A stretch of DNA of 64,000 bases from Phycisphaerae bacterium (GTDB taxonomy: Bacteria > Chloroflexota > Anaerolineae > 4572-78 > J111): NCBI GenBank assembly GCA_028285035.1, contig JANQQF010000189.1:117336-181335 (forward strand), in the 5' to 3' direction. Made by a program: the position numbers and the translations under genes. The number at the start of each line of letters is the position of its first letter. Within the stretch, counting starts at the first letter, position 1. Shown here piece after piece: positions 1-13,321 of this stretch. Under the pieces are notes generated by a model, which did not search any database, was not told the origin of the DNA, and worked only from the letters and a program-made list of their open reading frames with translations.

Positions 1-62
1 CCCTGATGGTCATTGCGCATCCATAACAGTCGTAGGGCGTTACGTACACTTGCAACTTATGC

Positions 63-114
63 AATTGGGCGTGAGTGAGGCTACATCTACCGCATCGCTC
101 AACGCCCAATTTTT
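63..114 (+). terminator. Stem-loop with T-run, probable terminator of a gene left of the window
   Basis: Bases 63-75 (AATTGGGCGTGAG) pair with 98-111 with one bulged base, and a T-run follows on the plus strand. No gene in the first 133 bases uses it, so it probably ends a plus-strand gene outside the window. It also lies just past the stop of the mannosidase gene, but there is no T-run in that direction. I see nothing else in bases 1-133. Confidence 0.5.
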
Positions 115-133
115 AAGTATTTCGTCCTAACGT

Positions 134-2839
134 TTACAAAGCATCAACGACATAATCATAGATACGTCGTTTGATGCGCATCTGGTTTAATTCAAGTCCC
201 AATTTGGCGACTTCATCATCCAGTTGATAGAGGGCGGCGTAGCTTAATTTTCCTTGTCGAGCTAGCTTTTCTTCGTTCAAATACGCCGATAATCGAGCCT
301 CGTACAACTCCCGTTTGACAATGTAATATTTGTGTTGCAGACGATGCTGTTCAGCCTCAGTCGCCTGTTCCAAGGCTTGGGCAATGTCTTCCAACCGGCG
401 TTCGAGATCAGCGATTTCTTCTTTTAGGCGAGCAATGATCTTAGCATCGGGCAGCCCTTGATTTTCTCCCACGCGCCACGTTGGGCCAGCCATCAAGTCG
501 ATCACTGGGATGACCTGCGCTTCGGTTTTGAGCGGTTGAGCATTCAGTGCGATGGTGACAATCTGTTTGGCGGAAACATCACTGGTGACATCGCCAGCCC
601 GACCATCGATGTCTGTCTGCTGATACGTTTGAGAGAGCGCCTGGGACTTTGTGGTTGGGTTGAAAAAGCGGGCCAGCACCTGATCGTGGTCAAGGTGCAA
701 ACTGCTCAAGGGTAAATTCTCCTGCAAAAATTGCCAATCGGTTCGCGTTCCATCACCTTGTGTTTGTACGATTAACGGCGGATTCTGAAAGCCTGCATTG
801 ATTTGATGAAAGGCCAGATCATCAACCTGAATAGAGCCAATCATCATGGCCAACTCGTGGGTGACTTGGCGTTCACAACGGGCATCGGGTACATAAAAAA
901 ATGGCCCAGCGTCACCAACCCGATAATTCAAATTCGGCTGGGTGAGTTGCTGGACCGATCGGCGTAAGGTTATGCTAATTGCTCCGGTCTCATCAGCCTG
1001 ATACGAATGTAGCCCTTTGGCGAACAAGGTAGCTGTGGTGTCGTCATTGGAGATGGCGACAAAATCATGGAAGGGAAAGGTCTTCACAATGTCGATTTCT
1101 CGCTGTCCCAACAAGATTGAACGTAAGGTGTTGTCCTCAATCTGCCGAGGCCACAAATCCGTGTCAGCCATTGGACGGTTTACGACATCAAACGGCATGC
1201 CAGCCGAGACCTGCCCAATACAACCTGTTTCAAATATCAGATCAACCCGAAAATCAGTACCACGAGAGTCGAGGTCAATCTGCCAGCGAATCAAGGGGCT
1301 TTGGTCGAATGTTAAGCGAACCGTGGCTGATACTTCACTATCATCACGGACCAACTTGCATGCATATTCAACAATACTCTGCTGTTTGTGATGTTGTGTC
1401 ACCAATAAGGGGCCGCTCGGGCGACAAATTTCACGACCTGTTCCCAACTCATCGGAGTATGTATCACCTTGCTCATCACTTACCACCAGATGCCCTAGTG
1501 TTGCCGCACCAACCTGGACCGTACCCGCTTGGCTAACCGTGGCGTTGTAATGGTCATTTTGCCAAGCAAAGGTATCGACCGTTTGACGTAGAGTCTCAAC
1601 ATCTTCCTGAGCCGTGATTGACCAGACGCCGATGCCATTGGTTTGTACCTGATAGAGCTGATCCCCAACCTTTTGCCAGCCTTGATAGGTAAAAGGATTG
1701 GTGCTAACTGCATACGTGCCAGCCGTAAAATCTTGCAGGATATGGCTCAATGATGTCTGAATATCCTGCTGGGCACCATCAAAAATTTGCCGATAGCTAA
1801 ACTCCATTTTTTCATGCACCTGATCGATACTCACCCCACAGATGCAGTCATGAACGGTGTTTTGCAACAACATTCGCCCCCACGTTTCATACTGATCCGC
1901 CTGATAGGCCCGGCCTTTTAAGTGAGCCAAGACAGCCAAAGGTTCAGTCACCTGATAGAGCAAATGCTCGCAGTCGCGATTCATCACTTTAAGATAGGTT
2001 CGGGCGGAGAATGTGCCTGGAAATGTAGCACCGTACTTGCCCGAATTGAGTTCGCCCGCAATTAAAGGTAAATCCTGCAATTTTTGGCTTACGATTTCGG
2101 AAAACTCAGCTGGGTTCACTTCATTGAGGTGGATGTCTGGGGGCAAGTTATCCAGACTTTTGTAAAATTGTATTGGATCTTCGGGGGCCTGTTCGAGATC
2201 GTATCCATCAAAGAGGGGGATATCTGGAGTTGGGTAAAATGGTTGCAATTTGGTCGCTTCCGACTGCAAACGAGCCACAGCCACCTCGGGTACATGAGTG
2301 ACCCCGTATAAATTGCGGTATCCCCCAAACAAGTCAATGGTGAAAAGCGTGGTCCCATCAGGGGCCTGCCATTGAAAATAAGGCTCAAGCTGAGGCACCC
2401 CGCGCCAGACGTACACCGAATTTAGCCCAAATAGATGATGCAACTGGGGGGCTTGCGAGACATGTCCAAATGTATCGACCAGCCAGCCTGTCGAATTTTC
2501 ACAGCCATACCGCTGCATGTCCTGCTGACCATACCGTAGATTTCTGATCAATGTTTCGCCCCCCGTTATTTGCCAATCTGGCTGGCAGTAGTAGGGGCCA
2601 ATAATCAGATGACCAGCAGCAATCAATTGCCTGACTTTGGCTTCATACTCTGGGGCAAGTTGCAACAAATCCTCGATAGCCAAGGTTTGACCATCAAATA
2701 AGTATTTGAAGTTATCATTGTTGGCGGCCAATTGCTCGATTTTGTCAATCAAGCCGGGAATCCATTGACTGGTATAGATCGAGGTTAAAAACCATTCACG
2801 ATCCCAATGCGTATGGTTGATGATATGAGTCGTTGTCAT
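134..2839 (-). CDS. Glycoside hydrolase family 38 alpha-mannosidase
   Basis: Likely cleaves terminal alpha-linked mannose from imported oligosaccharides or mannosylglycerate-type compounds in the cytoplasm. The 901-residue length fits family 38. The N-terminus carries the family metal-site signature HWDREW (residues 11-16). LVDTFGH around residues 120-126 holds the expected catalytic aspartate (D122). The middle and C-terminal parts are the usual beta-rich domains, with a charged helical stretch near 790-850. There is no signal peptide, so it is cytoplasmic. It is the last gene of the LacI/ABC sugar locus, separated from the ATPase gene by 187 bases that contain a strong hairpin. Context argues for a mannoside substrate, but the exact linkage cannot be read from sequence. 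Confidence 0.93.
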   Translation of the reverse strand: MTTTHIINHTHWDREWFLTSIYTSQWIPGLIDKIEQLAANNDNFKYLFDGQTLAIEDLLQLAPEYEAKVRQLIAAGHLIIGPYYCQPDWQITGGETLIRNLRYGQQDMQRYGCENSTGWLVDTFGHVSQAPQLHHLFGLNSVYVWRGVPQLEPYFQWQAPDGTTLFTIDLFGGYRNLYGVTHVPEVAVARLQSEATKLQPFYPTPDIPLFDGYDLEQAPEDPIQFYKSLDNLPPDIHLNEVNPAEFSEIVSQKLQDLPLIAGELNSGKYGATFPGTFSARTYLKVMNRDCEHLLYQVTEPLAVLAHLKGRAYQADQYETWGRMLLQNTVHDCICGVSIDQVHEKMEFSYRQIFDGAQQDIQTSLSHILQDFTAGTYAVSTNPFTYQGWQKVGDQLYQVQTNGIGVWSITAQEDVETLRQTVDTFAWQNDHYNATVSQAGTVQVGAATLGHLVVSDEQGDTYSDELGTGREICRPSGPLLVTQHHKQQSIVEYACKLVRDDSEVSATVRLTFDQSPLIRWQIDLDSRGTDFRVDLIFETGCIGQVSAGMPFDVVNRPMADTDLWPRQIEDNTLRSILLGQREIDIVKTFPFHDFVAISNDDTTATLFAKGLHSYQADETGAISITLRRSVQQLTQPNLNYRVGDAGPFFYVPDARCERQVTHELAMMIGSIQVDDLAFHQINAGFQNPPLIVQTQGDGTRTDWQFLQENLPLSSLHLDHDQVLARFFNPTTKSQALSQTYQQTDIDGRAGDVTSDVSAKQIVTIALNAQPLKTEAQVIPVIDLMAGPTWRVGENQGLPDAKIIARLKEEIADLERRLEDIAQALEQATEAEQHRLQHKYYIVKRELYEARLSAYLNEEKLARQGKLSYAALYQLDDEVAKLGLELNQMRIKRRIYDYVVDAL

Positions 2840-2906
2840 AGATTAAAAATTTCCTGGTTGAATTTAGGCTTGAACGGTCATTTCTAATGATGTGAAACAG
2901 AAGATG

Positions 2907-2950
2907 AAATCCACCCAGACCTTTAGTGGCAACAAAATCTGGGTGGATTT
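2907..2950. other. Intercistronic stem-loop between ATPase and mannosidase genes
   Basis: A perfect 13-bp stem: AAATCCACCCAGA at 2907-2919 pairs with 2938-2950 across an 18-base loop. It lies inside the minus-strand operon. The T-rich tail is better on the plus strand, so on the mRNA it may act as a partial terminator or a processing/stability element that sets mannosidase expression apart from the transporter. Confidence 0.6.
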
Positions 2951-3026
2951 TTACGCGTTGGGCGTCGCTGAAACACCCGTGTTTCTCGAAACGACCTGCC
3001 GTAATTTTATGTTTGTCCCTAAAACT

Positions 3027-4121
3027 CTATGCGGGATAAAGAACTTGTCCATTCTTACGGTCGATCCAGCGGATTTTGTCCGTTGGGAAGCGCAACCAAA
3101 CATCGCTATCTGGGGCAATGTTGAAGGTGGGATGGGTCGAGACCTTGACCGTATCCTCCCCAATTTTGACTGTCAACAAATTCTGTGACCCCAATGGCTC
3201 TACGACAAGTACCTGAACCTGCATAGCATCATCAGCGGGTGCCTCAAGTGTCTCCATATTTTCGGCTCGAATACCAAGCGTAACATCAGAGCCATCATAA
3301 GAGCGCAAGATGGGCTTCATCACCTCGTGGGGAGATATCTTAAACTCGCCCACCGCCACACTAACATCCCCATTGTCTCTTTGCACTTGCCCATGAATAA
3401 AGTTCATTGGGGGATTACCAATGAAGCCACCCACAAATTGGTTTGAGGGTAAATCATACACAGTTGTTGGGTGGTCAACCTGCTGTAGGACCCCATCCTT
3501 CATCACGGCAATTCGATCACCCATACTCAGGGCTTCGATTTGGTCGTGGGTCACATAAATTGTGGTTGCATTGATCTCAGCTAACAGCCGTTTAAGTTCA
3601 GCCCGCATCTCTAGGCGAAGCAGGGCATCCAGGTTACTGAGCGGCTCATCCATCAACAGGACCTCCGAGTCAAGGGCGATGGCTCGGGCCACGGCCACCC
3701 GTTGGCGTTGCCCCCCGCTCATTTTATTCGGATAGCGATCTAATAGGTTTTCGATATGGAGTAGCTCCGCTGCCTGCTTGACCCGTCGTTCAATCGTAGC
3801 CTTATCCTCTTTGTTCATGCGCAGACCAAAGGCGATATTGTCATAAACCTTCATATGAGGAAAGATGGCGTAACTTTGGAATACCATCGATATTTTACGT
3901 TCGCGTGGGGGGAGATAGGTGACATCACGCCCACCAATGCTGATCCGCCCCCCGTCAGCCATTCCCAGGCCAGCGACCGCTCGGAGTAGGGTTGTTTTAC
4001 CACAGCCACTCGGGCCAAGTAACACGACAAACTCTTGGTCTTCAATGGTCAAAGATGCATCTTTGACCGCGACAAAGTCGCCAAACTTTTTTACAACATT
4101 TTCAATCTTGATCTCAGCCAT
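3027..4121 (-). CDS. Sugar ABC transporter ATP-binding protein (MalK/UgpC/MsmK type)
   Basis: Powers import through the two permeases encoded just upstream. The 364 residues show a complete ABC ATPase: Walker A GPSGCGKTT (36-44), Q-loop glutamine 82, signature MSGGQ (134-138), Walker B VLLMDEP (154-160) and H-loop histidine 192. A C-terminal TOBE/OB-type regulatory extension (about 240-364) is typical of the CUT1 sugar family. The ATG is preceded by AAGGAGAG, which fixes the start. In CUT1 systems one ATPase can serve several transporters, so it may not be dedicated to this one. The gene lies 58 bases after the permease stop. Confidence 0.95.
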   Translation of the reverse strand: MAEIKIENVVKKFGDFVAVKDASLTIEDQEFVVLLGPSGCGKTTLLRAVAGLGMADGGRISIGGRDVTYLPPRERKISMVFQSYAIFPHMKVYDNIAFGLRMNKEDKATIERRVKQAAELLHIENLLDRYPNKMSGGQRQRVAVARAIALDSEVLLMDEPLSNLDALLRLEMRAELKRLLAEINATTIYVTHDQIEALSMGDRIAVMKDGVLQQVDHPTTVYDLPSNQFVGGFIGNPPMNFIHGQVQRDNGDVSVAVGEFKISPHEVMKPILRSYDGSDVTLGIRAENMETLEAPADDAMQVQVLVVEPLGSQNLLTVKIGEDTVKVSTHPTFNIAPDSDVWLRFPTDKIRWIDRKNGQVLYPA

Positions 4122-4156
4122 AATTCTCTCCTTACTTAGAAATTCGGCTCCACTTT

Positions 4157-4200
4157 ATTTTGAGATTTGGCCCCATAACTCATTTTGAGATTTGGCCCCA
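4157..4200. repeat. 19-bp direct repeat duplicating the 3' end of the permease gene
   Basis: The sequence ATTTTGAGATTTGGCCCCA occurs perfectly at 4157-4175 and again at 4182-4200, a 25-bp period. The right-hand copy is the end of the permease reading frame including its stop; the left-hand copy lies after that stop. This looks like a recent small tandem duplication between the permease and ATPase genes. Confidence 0.85.
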
Positions 4201-5067
4201 CATATTGAACAAGTAGTTACGGATGAAGAACATAAAGATCAGGGATGGGATCAGCATGAAGAAGCCTCCGGCAAATTGATAGGCCTCTGACGAGTTCGCC
4301 AAGGTAAATAGCACTTGAGCCGGAAGTGTTCGATTTTGGACCGTTAAGATACTCGCGGCAAAAACCTCATTCCAGGACAAGACAAATGTGAAGATTGCCG
4401 AAGCTGCGACACCGGGCAACACCAATGGTACAACCACGTGGCGAAACGCCTGGACAGGCGTGCAGCCAAAGACCTGAGCCGCCTCTTCTAACTCGTAGGG
4501 CACACTGGCAAAGACGCTACCAATAACCAGAATTGTGGTGGGTAGGGCTAACGCAGTATGCATTAAGCCTAAACTGTAGACGTTGTCGAAGATGCCAAGC
4601 TGAATAAATACGACCGCCAGCGGGACCGCCAAAACCACAATGGGGAAGGCTCGAACCGCCAAAATCGACAGACGGTAGAAATCACGGCCAGGGAAAATGA
4701 AGCGGGAGATGGCGTAGCCTGCCGGCGCAGCAATCACAGTGGAGACGACAAGGGTGATGATGGCCACAATGACACTGTTAATCAAGCCAGGTACGATCCC
4801 TGCTGATCCCAAGAAAAAGGTCATTGTGTCAAGCGAGAACGGAATAAACGGCAACACGCCTTTAGGATAACTCCGGACCGCTTCCTGGGTGGTAAAGGCC
4901 ATCGAACCAATAAAGTAGATGGGTAACAGAATCCAGAGCGCAAGGAGAATAGCGATGACATAGGTTGCGGTTCGATTTAGCTTTTGCCGCCGTAACATCC
5001 GACGATGAACCTCTTGAACCTCCTCCGAGGCTTGTACTCGAACCATTTCGTTTTGTGTCGTTGTCAT
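4180..5067 (-). CDS. Sugar ABC transporter permease (MalG type)
   Basis: Inner-membrane permease forming half of the translocation channel. It has 295 residues and about six hydrophobic helices. The cytoplasmic coupling loop is clear: EEAAQVFGCTPVQAFRHVVV at about 194-213, which docks on the ATPase. The N-terminus (1-30) is charged and cytoplasmic, followed by the first helix near 33-57. Its ATG overlaps the stop codon of the MalF-type gene by four bases (ATGA), indicating translational coupling. The very end of the gene is duplicated just downstream (4157-4200). Confidence 0.93.
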   Translation of the reverse strand: MTTTQNEMVRVQASEEVQEVHRRMLRRQKLNRTATYVIAILLALWILLPIYFIGSMAFTTQEAVRSYPKGVLPFIPFSLDTMTFFLGSAGIVPGLINSVIVAIITLVVSTVIAAPAGYAISRFIFPGRDFYRLSILAVRAFPIVVLAVPLAVVFIQLGIFDNVYSLGLMHTALALPTTILVIGSVFASVPYELEEAAQVFGCTPVQAFRHVVVPLVLPGVAASAIFTFVLSWNEVFAASILTVQNRTLPAQVLFTLANSSEAYQFAGGFFMLIPSLIFMFFIRNYLFNMWGQISK

Positions 5068-6458
5068 GATGTCATTTCCTCCTGTGTTCGAATCGTTCGT
5101 AGATAAATGACGGCGCTAAACAGCGAGAGTATCAAGATAAACCCGGCATAAGCTGCCGCTACATTATTATTTCTGAATTCGCTATATTGCCTGAACGTTT
5201 CATTCGCCAGCACCGTGACAATGTCTCCCCCACTAAGGGCAATAACCACTGCGAAGACTTGTAGGGCTAAGATCGTTCTCAGGATCAAGGCCACTTGTAA
5301 GCTGGGACGGAGCAGCGGTAGAATGACGTGCCAAATACGTTGCCATAAGCTAGCGCCAAATATCTCAGCCGCTTCTAATACCTCGCTCGGGATAGCTTGT
5401 AGACCAGAAACGACGATGATCATCACAATTGACGTGGCCCGCCAGACTTCAGCCAGCCAAATCGCAATGATAATCCAGTAGCGTGTGTCTGCCGTCAAGA
5501 AGGCGGTTGGCGCGTCAATCAAGCCCATCCCTTGCAGCATACTGTTCAAGAAGCCATTCTGGGTAAAGATGGCAAACCAGACGATCCCGACGGCTAGCTC
5601 AGATACCCCAAGCGGGATGGCAAAAATGTAAAGGAAAAATGTGTTCCCTTTTAAGCGGGCCTGGATAATCAAGGCCATCACAATCGCTAGGAAGAATTGA
5701 ACGGGAATAATCAACACCATCAGCAAAAGGGTGGTTGTAAAGGCGGGCATAAAGAAGCGGTCATTAAACATCTTCTGGATAAATTCCATCGTCAGCTCGC
5801 CCACCGTCCCGCGATCAACCCGACCTCGGGTTTCGTCACTGAATACCTGGATAAAGCGTGATGGAGCCCAACCTTCAACGATTTCACCATCAACATCGCC
5901 TCGGATTTGATACCATACCTCCAAGACAGCTTGGTCGGTGATATTTACGCGAGTACGAGCCTCAACTTGGGCAACCACTTCGCTGTTTTCATTGGGCTCG
6001 ATAAAGATGCTGGTCAACGGATCAGCCCCGCTGCCCAACTTACGCCGCACCGTTCCAGCCAGCGGTGTCCCATCATCGGCTTCTTCGCGTACCCGGATAC
6101 GGGTTTCAGGTGCCCAGCCCTGGAAGGCTTGACCCCCCTCATCCTCGCCATCGAGTTGGAACCAGATTTCGGTCAGAAGGTTATTTTGATCGGTATCTTC
6201 TGTGGACAATTGATTGCCCTGTTGGCCTAGAAGATCAATTTGTGTCCCCTGAGGGATTTCGCCCGCAACAGCACTGTCTTGGCGTGCCTCAGAGAGAACC
6301 GGTAATTTGGCCTCGTCATCCCACACTGCTAAACGTAGGGCTTGAGTCATCGGCCAGGCAAAGAATAACAAAAGATAAAGAAATGAAGGCAGAATCAGCC
6401 AGTAGGGCGTCCAATTTCGCTTTTTTGGCTTTGATGTTGTTTGAGTTTGACCACTCAT
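5064..6458 (-). CDS. Sugar ABC transporter permease (MalF type) with an extracytoplasmic SH3b-like insert
   Basis: Partner permease of the MalG-type protein. At 464 residues it is far longer than the usual roughly 300. The excess lies between the first helix (about 18-42) and the second (about 240-262). Residues 50-215 hold two related units, each ending in the pattern W-[FY]-Q-[LI] ... GWAP-x3-I-x-V (near 99-123 and 182-205), as in bacterial SH3 domains. The canonical coupling loop (EAAEIFGASLWQRIWHVILP) is present in the C-terminal half. AGGAGAGAG precedes the ATG. The insert should project outside the membrane, where it could contact cell wall or the multi-domain binding protein. Permease identity is secure; the insert's role is not. 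Confidence 0.92.
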   Translation of the reverse strand: MSGQTQTTSKPKKRNWTPYWLILPSFLYLLLFFAWPMTQALRLAVWDDEAKLPVLSEARQDSAVAGEIPQGTQIDLLGQQGNQLSTEDTDQNNLLTEIWFQLDGEDEGGQAFQGWAPETRIRVREEADDGTPLAGTVRRKLGSGADPLTSIFIEPNENSEVVAQVEARTRVNITDQAVLEVWYQIRGDVDGEIVEGWAPSRFIQVFSDETRGRVDRGTVGELTMEFIQKMFNDRFFMPAFTTTLLLMVLIIPVQFFLAIVMALIIQARLKGNTFFLYIFAIPLGVSELAVGIVWFAIFTQNGFLNSMLQGMGLIDAPTAFLTADTRYWIIIAIWLAEVWRATSIVMIIVVSGLQAIPSEVLEAAEIFGASLWQRIWHVILPLLRPSLQVALILRTILALQVFAVVIALSGGDIVTVLANETFRQYSEFRNNNVAAAYAGFILILSLFSAVIYLRTIRTQEEMTS

Positions 6459-6576
6459 AGCTCTCTCCTATGTGTGACTCAATCGCAAGTTAAATGTAGA
6501 GATATTACTTTAACTCACGAAAATTGCATATAGTTTCTGAAAAGCCACTCGAAAAAACAGGCTTAACTTTCTCTTT

Positions 6577-6617
6577 GCCGAAGCTATGAGCTATGTTAAT
6601 CGCCTCATAGCTTCGGC
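6577..6617. other. Strong intercistronic stem-loop after the binding-protein gene
   Basis: A perfect 14-bp stem: GCCGAAGCTATGAG at 6577-6590 pairs with 6604-6617 across a 13-base loop. On the operon mRNA it lies between the binding-protein stop and the MalF-type start, with no T-run after it. Such hairpins commonly protect the upstream binding-protein message from 3' exonucleases, as known for malE-malF; that role is inferred here. Confidence 0.75.
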
Positions 6618-6653
6618 ATTTCATTAAATCTAAACGAATTTATTTTATTTTAG

Positions 6654-6687
6654 GTAGATGAGTACATCAATCGATGAACTCATCTAC
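6654..6687. other. Second stem-loop directly after the binding-protein stop
   Basis: GTAGATGAGT at 6654-6663 pairs perfectly with 6678-6687. It begins 18 bases past the binding-protein stop codon and is followed on the mRNA by an A/T-rich stretch that is not a clean T-run. With the stem-loop at 6577-6617 it forms a two-hairpin 3' region likely to stabilise or attenuate the operon message. Confidence 0.6.
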
Positions 6688-6705
6688 TGAAACAACAACT
6701 ATAAT

Positions 6706-11889
<5,184 letters not shown>

Positions 11890-12039
11890 AATTGTGTCTC
11901 CTCCTAATAGATATAGGATCAATTAATTATGTAATTCACTACTGCTAAGGAATGTAAAGCAATAAATTTTGATATCTGACAAGTGATGTGTCGCCTAAAA
12001 ATCTGATGCTTGATTGATTCCTTAGCCCTAAACTTTGTA

Positions 12040-12053
12040 CCAAAACTTCTTTG
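12040..12053. promoter_or_regulatory. Degenerate LacI operator-like site upstream of the binding-protein gene
   Basis: CCAAAACTTCTTTG matches the perfect operator palindrome seen upstream of lacI at 11 of 14 positions. It lies about 150 bases upstream of the binding-protein start, in the 217-base gap after the regulator gene. It could be a weak third operator or chance. Confidence 0.3.
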
Positions 12054-12106
12054 TTTAGAACTCGTTGTTTAGGCCTGCCTCCTTTCAGTAACAAATAATT
12101 GTATCA

Positions 12107-13126
12107 CTACCCAATTGGCCCGCTGGACTGACGTACAACCAGTTCAGGTTGTAAGATAACCTGGGGTTCGGCTAATGGCTCACGATTGATGACCTTGAAT
12201 AAGGTTTTACAAATCTGTGTGCCGATATCGTGGGCTGGCAAATGGATGGTAGTCAAAGGGGGGTGGGTATACTCCGCCAAGGCAATGTCATCAAAGCCCG
12301 TGACACTGATGTCTCGCCCCACGGTTAAACCACGCTCCTGAATAGCACTGATGGCTCCAACCGCAACAAGGTCGTTAACTGCGACAATAGCGGTGGGGGG
12401 ATTCGGATTATCTAGCAATTGACGGGTAGACAATCGACCTGTCCGTTGACGGAAACCACCTTCCAGAATCAGATTTTTATCTAGTGGCAATTCATTCGCT
12501 GCTAAACCTTTAATGAAGCCCTGTAATCGATGATGCGCTTTTGTGAGATTGGCGGGTTCGGCAATATACGCTAAGCGAGTGTGTCCCAACGCGACTAAAT
12601 GATCAACCACTTGACGGATACCAAGCTCGCCATCTTCGTCAATAAGTGGGAAATCGTTGTCTGCCTCCATTCGACCAAAGGCAACAAAGGGGAAGTTGTG
12701 CTCGCGTAGCAAGTTGATGCGAGGATCTTTACGTTGGGTCCGAATAATAATAAATCCATCAACCCGTCTACTACGGATATATTTCAAATAAACTTCTTTT
12801 TCATCTTCTTCCGGGGAGTGGGTGGTGACAAGAAGATCCAAACCATATTCATTGGTTTGATCGACAATCCCAGCTAAAAATTCGCTAAAGAAGGGGTCTG
12901 AAATTTGAGGGTTATTTGTTTGAGGCAGAATGAGGGCGATAGTATCAGTAGACTGTTTTTGTAGTTGGCGAGCAATAATGTTGGGTTCATAGCCCAATTC
13001 TTGGGCCGCTTGCAGCACTTGATCACGGGTGTGAGGGCTGACATCTTGATAGCCAGCGAGGGCTCGTGAGACAGTGGTGATTGATCTGTTGACATGTTCT
13101 GCTAAATCTTTTAGCGTAACCGCCAT
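12107..13126 (-). CDS. LacI-family transcriptional regulator of the mannoside locus
   Basis: DNA-binding repressor likely released or activated by a sugar or sugar phosphate. The 339 residues show the LacI helix-turn-helix and hinge at about 3-57 (VTLKDLAEHVNRSITTVSRA and the hinge ending in ARQLQ). A periplasmic-binding-like effector domain (about 62-335) follows. Two perfect palindromes of the type LacI proteins bind lie directly upstream, so it probably regulates itself and, by read-through, the transport operon downstream. All genes from the SIS protein to the mannosidase run in the same direction. Confidence 0.94.
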   Translation of the reverse strand: MAVTLKDLAEHVNRSITTVSRALAGYQDVSPHTRDQVLQAAQELGYEPNIIARQLQKQSTDTIALILPQTNNPQISDPFFSEFLAGIVDQTNEYGLDLLVTTHSPEEDEKEVYLKYIRSRRVDGFIIIRTQRKDPRINLLREHNFPFVAFGRMEADNDFPLIDEDGELGIRQVVDHLVALGHTRLAYIAEPANLTKAHHRLQGFIKGLAANELPLDKNLILEGGFRQRTGRLSTRQLLDNPNPPTAIVAVNDLVAVGAISAIQERGLTVGRDISVTGFDDIALAEYTHPPLTTIHLPAHDIGTQICKTLFKVINREPLAEPQVILQPELVVRQSSGPIG

Positions 13127-13152
13127 CGGTTATTCTTCCTAAGAGTCATTAC

Positions 13153-13166
13153 CCAAAACGTTTTGG
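13153..13166. promoter_or_regulatory. LacI-type operator 1
   Basis: Perfect 14-bp palindrome CCAAAACGTTTTGG with the central CG typical of LacI-family operators. It lies 27 bases upstream of the lacI start codon, where bound repressor would block transcription of the regulator and the downstream operon. Confidence 0.85.
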
Positions 13167-13184
13167 ATTGAGGCCAAATATAAG

Positions 13185-13198
13185 CCAAAACGTTTTGG
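13185..13198. promoter_or_regulatory. LacI-type operator 2
   Basis: A second identical palindrome CCAAAACGTTTTGG, centred 32 bp (about three helical turns) from the first. The same-face spacing suits cooperative binding by two dimers or a tetramer. Confidence 0.85.
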
Positions 13199-13321
13199 AT
13201 GTCAAATTAGGTTAATGAATTTAAGTTTTCTTTTGAGAAATTATATAGGGCGGGGTTTTGTGTCGTCCTAAATTTTGGAAGGCTGGAAGATCTGAAATCG
13301 TAAATTTTTGTTTTGGTTCAC

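Noticed and set aside
1017..1536. Plus-strand frames of 124 and 139 codons inside the mannosidase gene
   Set aside because: Antisense to a clear GH38 gene, no start context, no recognisable protein features.
12040..12053. Firm third LacI operator
   Set aside because: Only 11 of 14 positions match and symmetry is poor, so it is listed only as a weak candidate.
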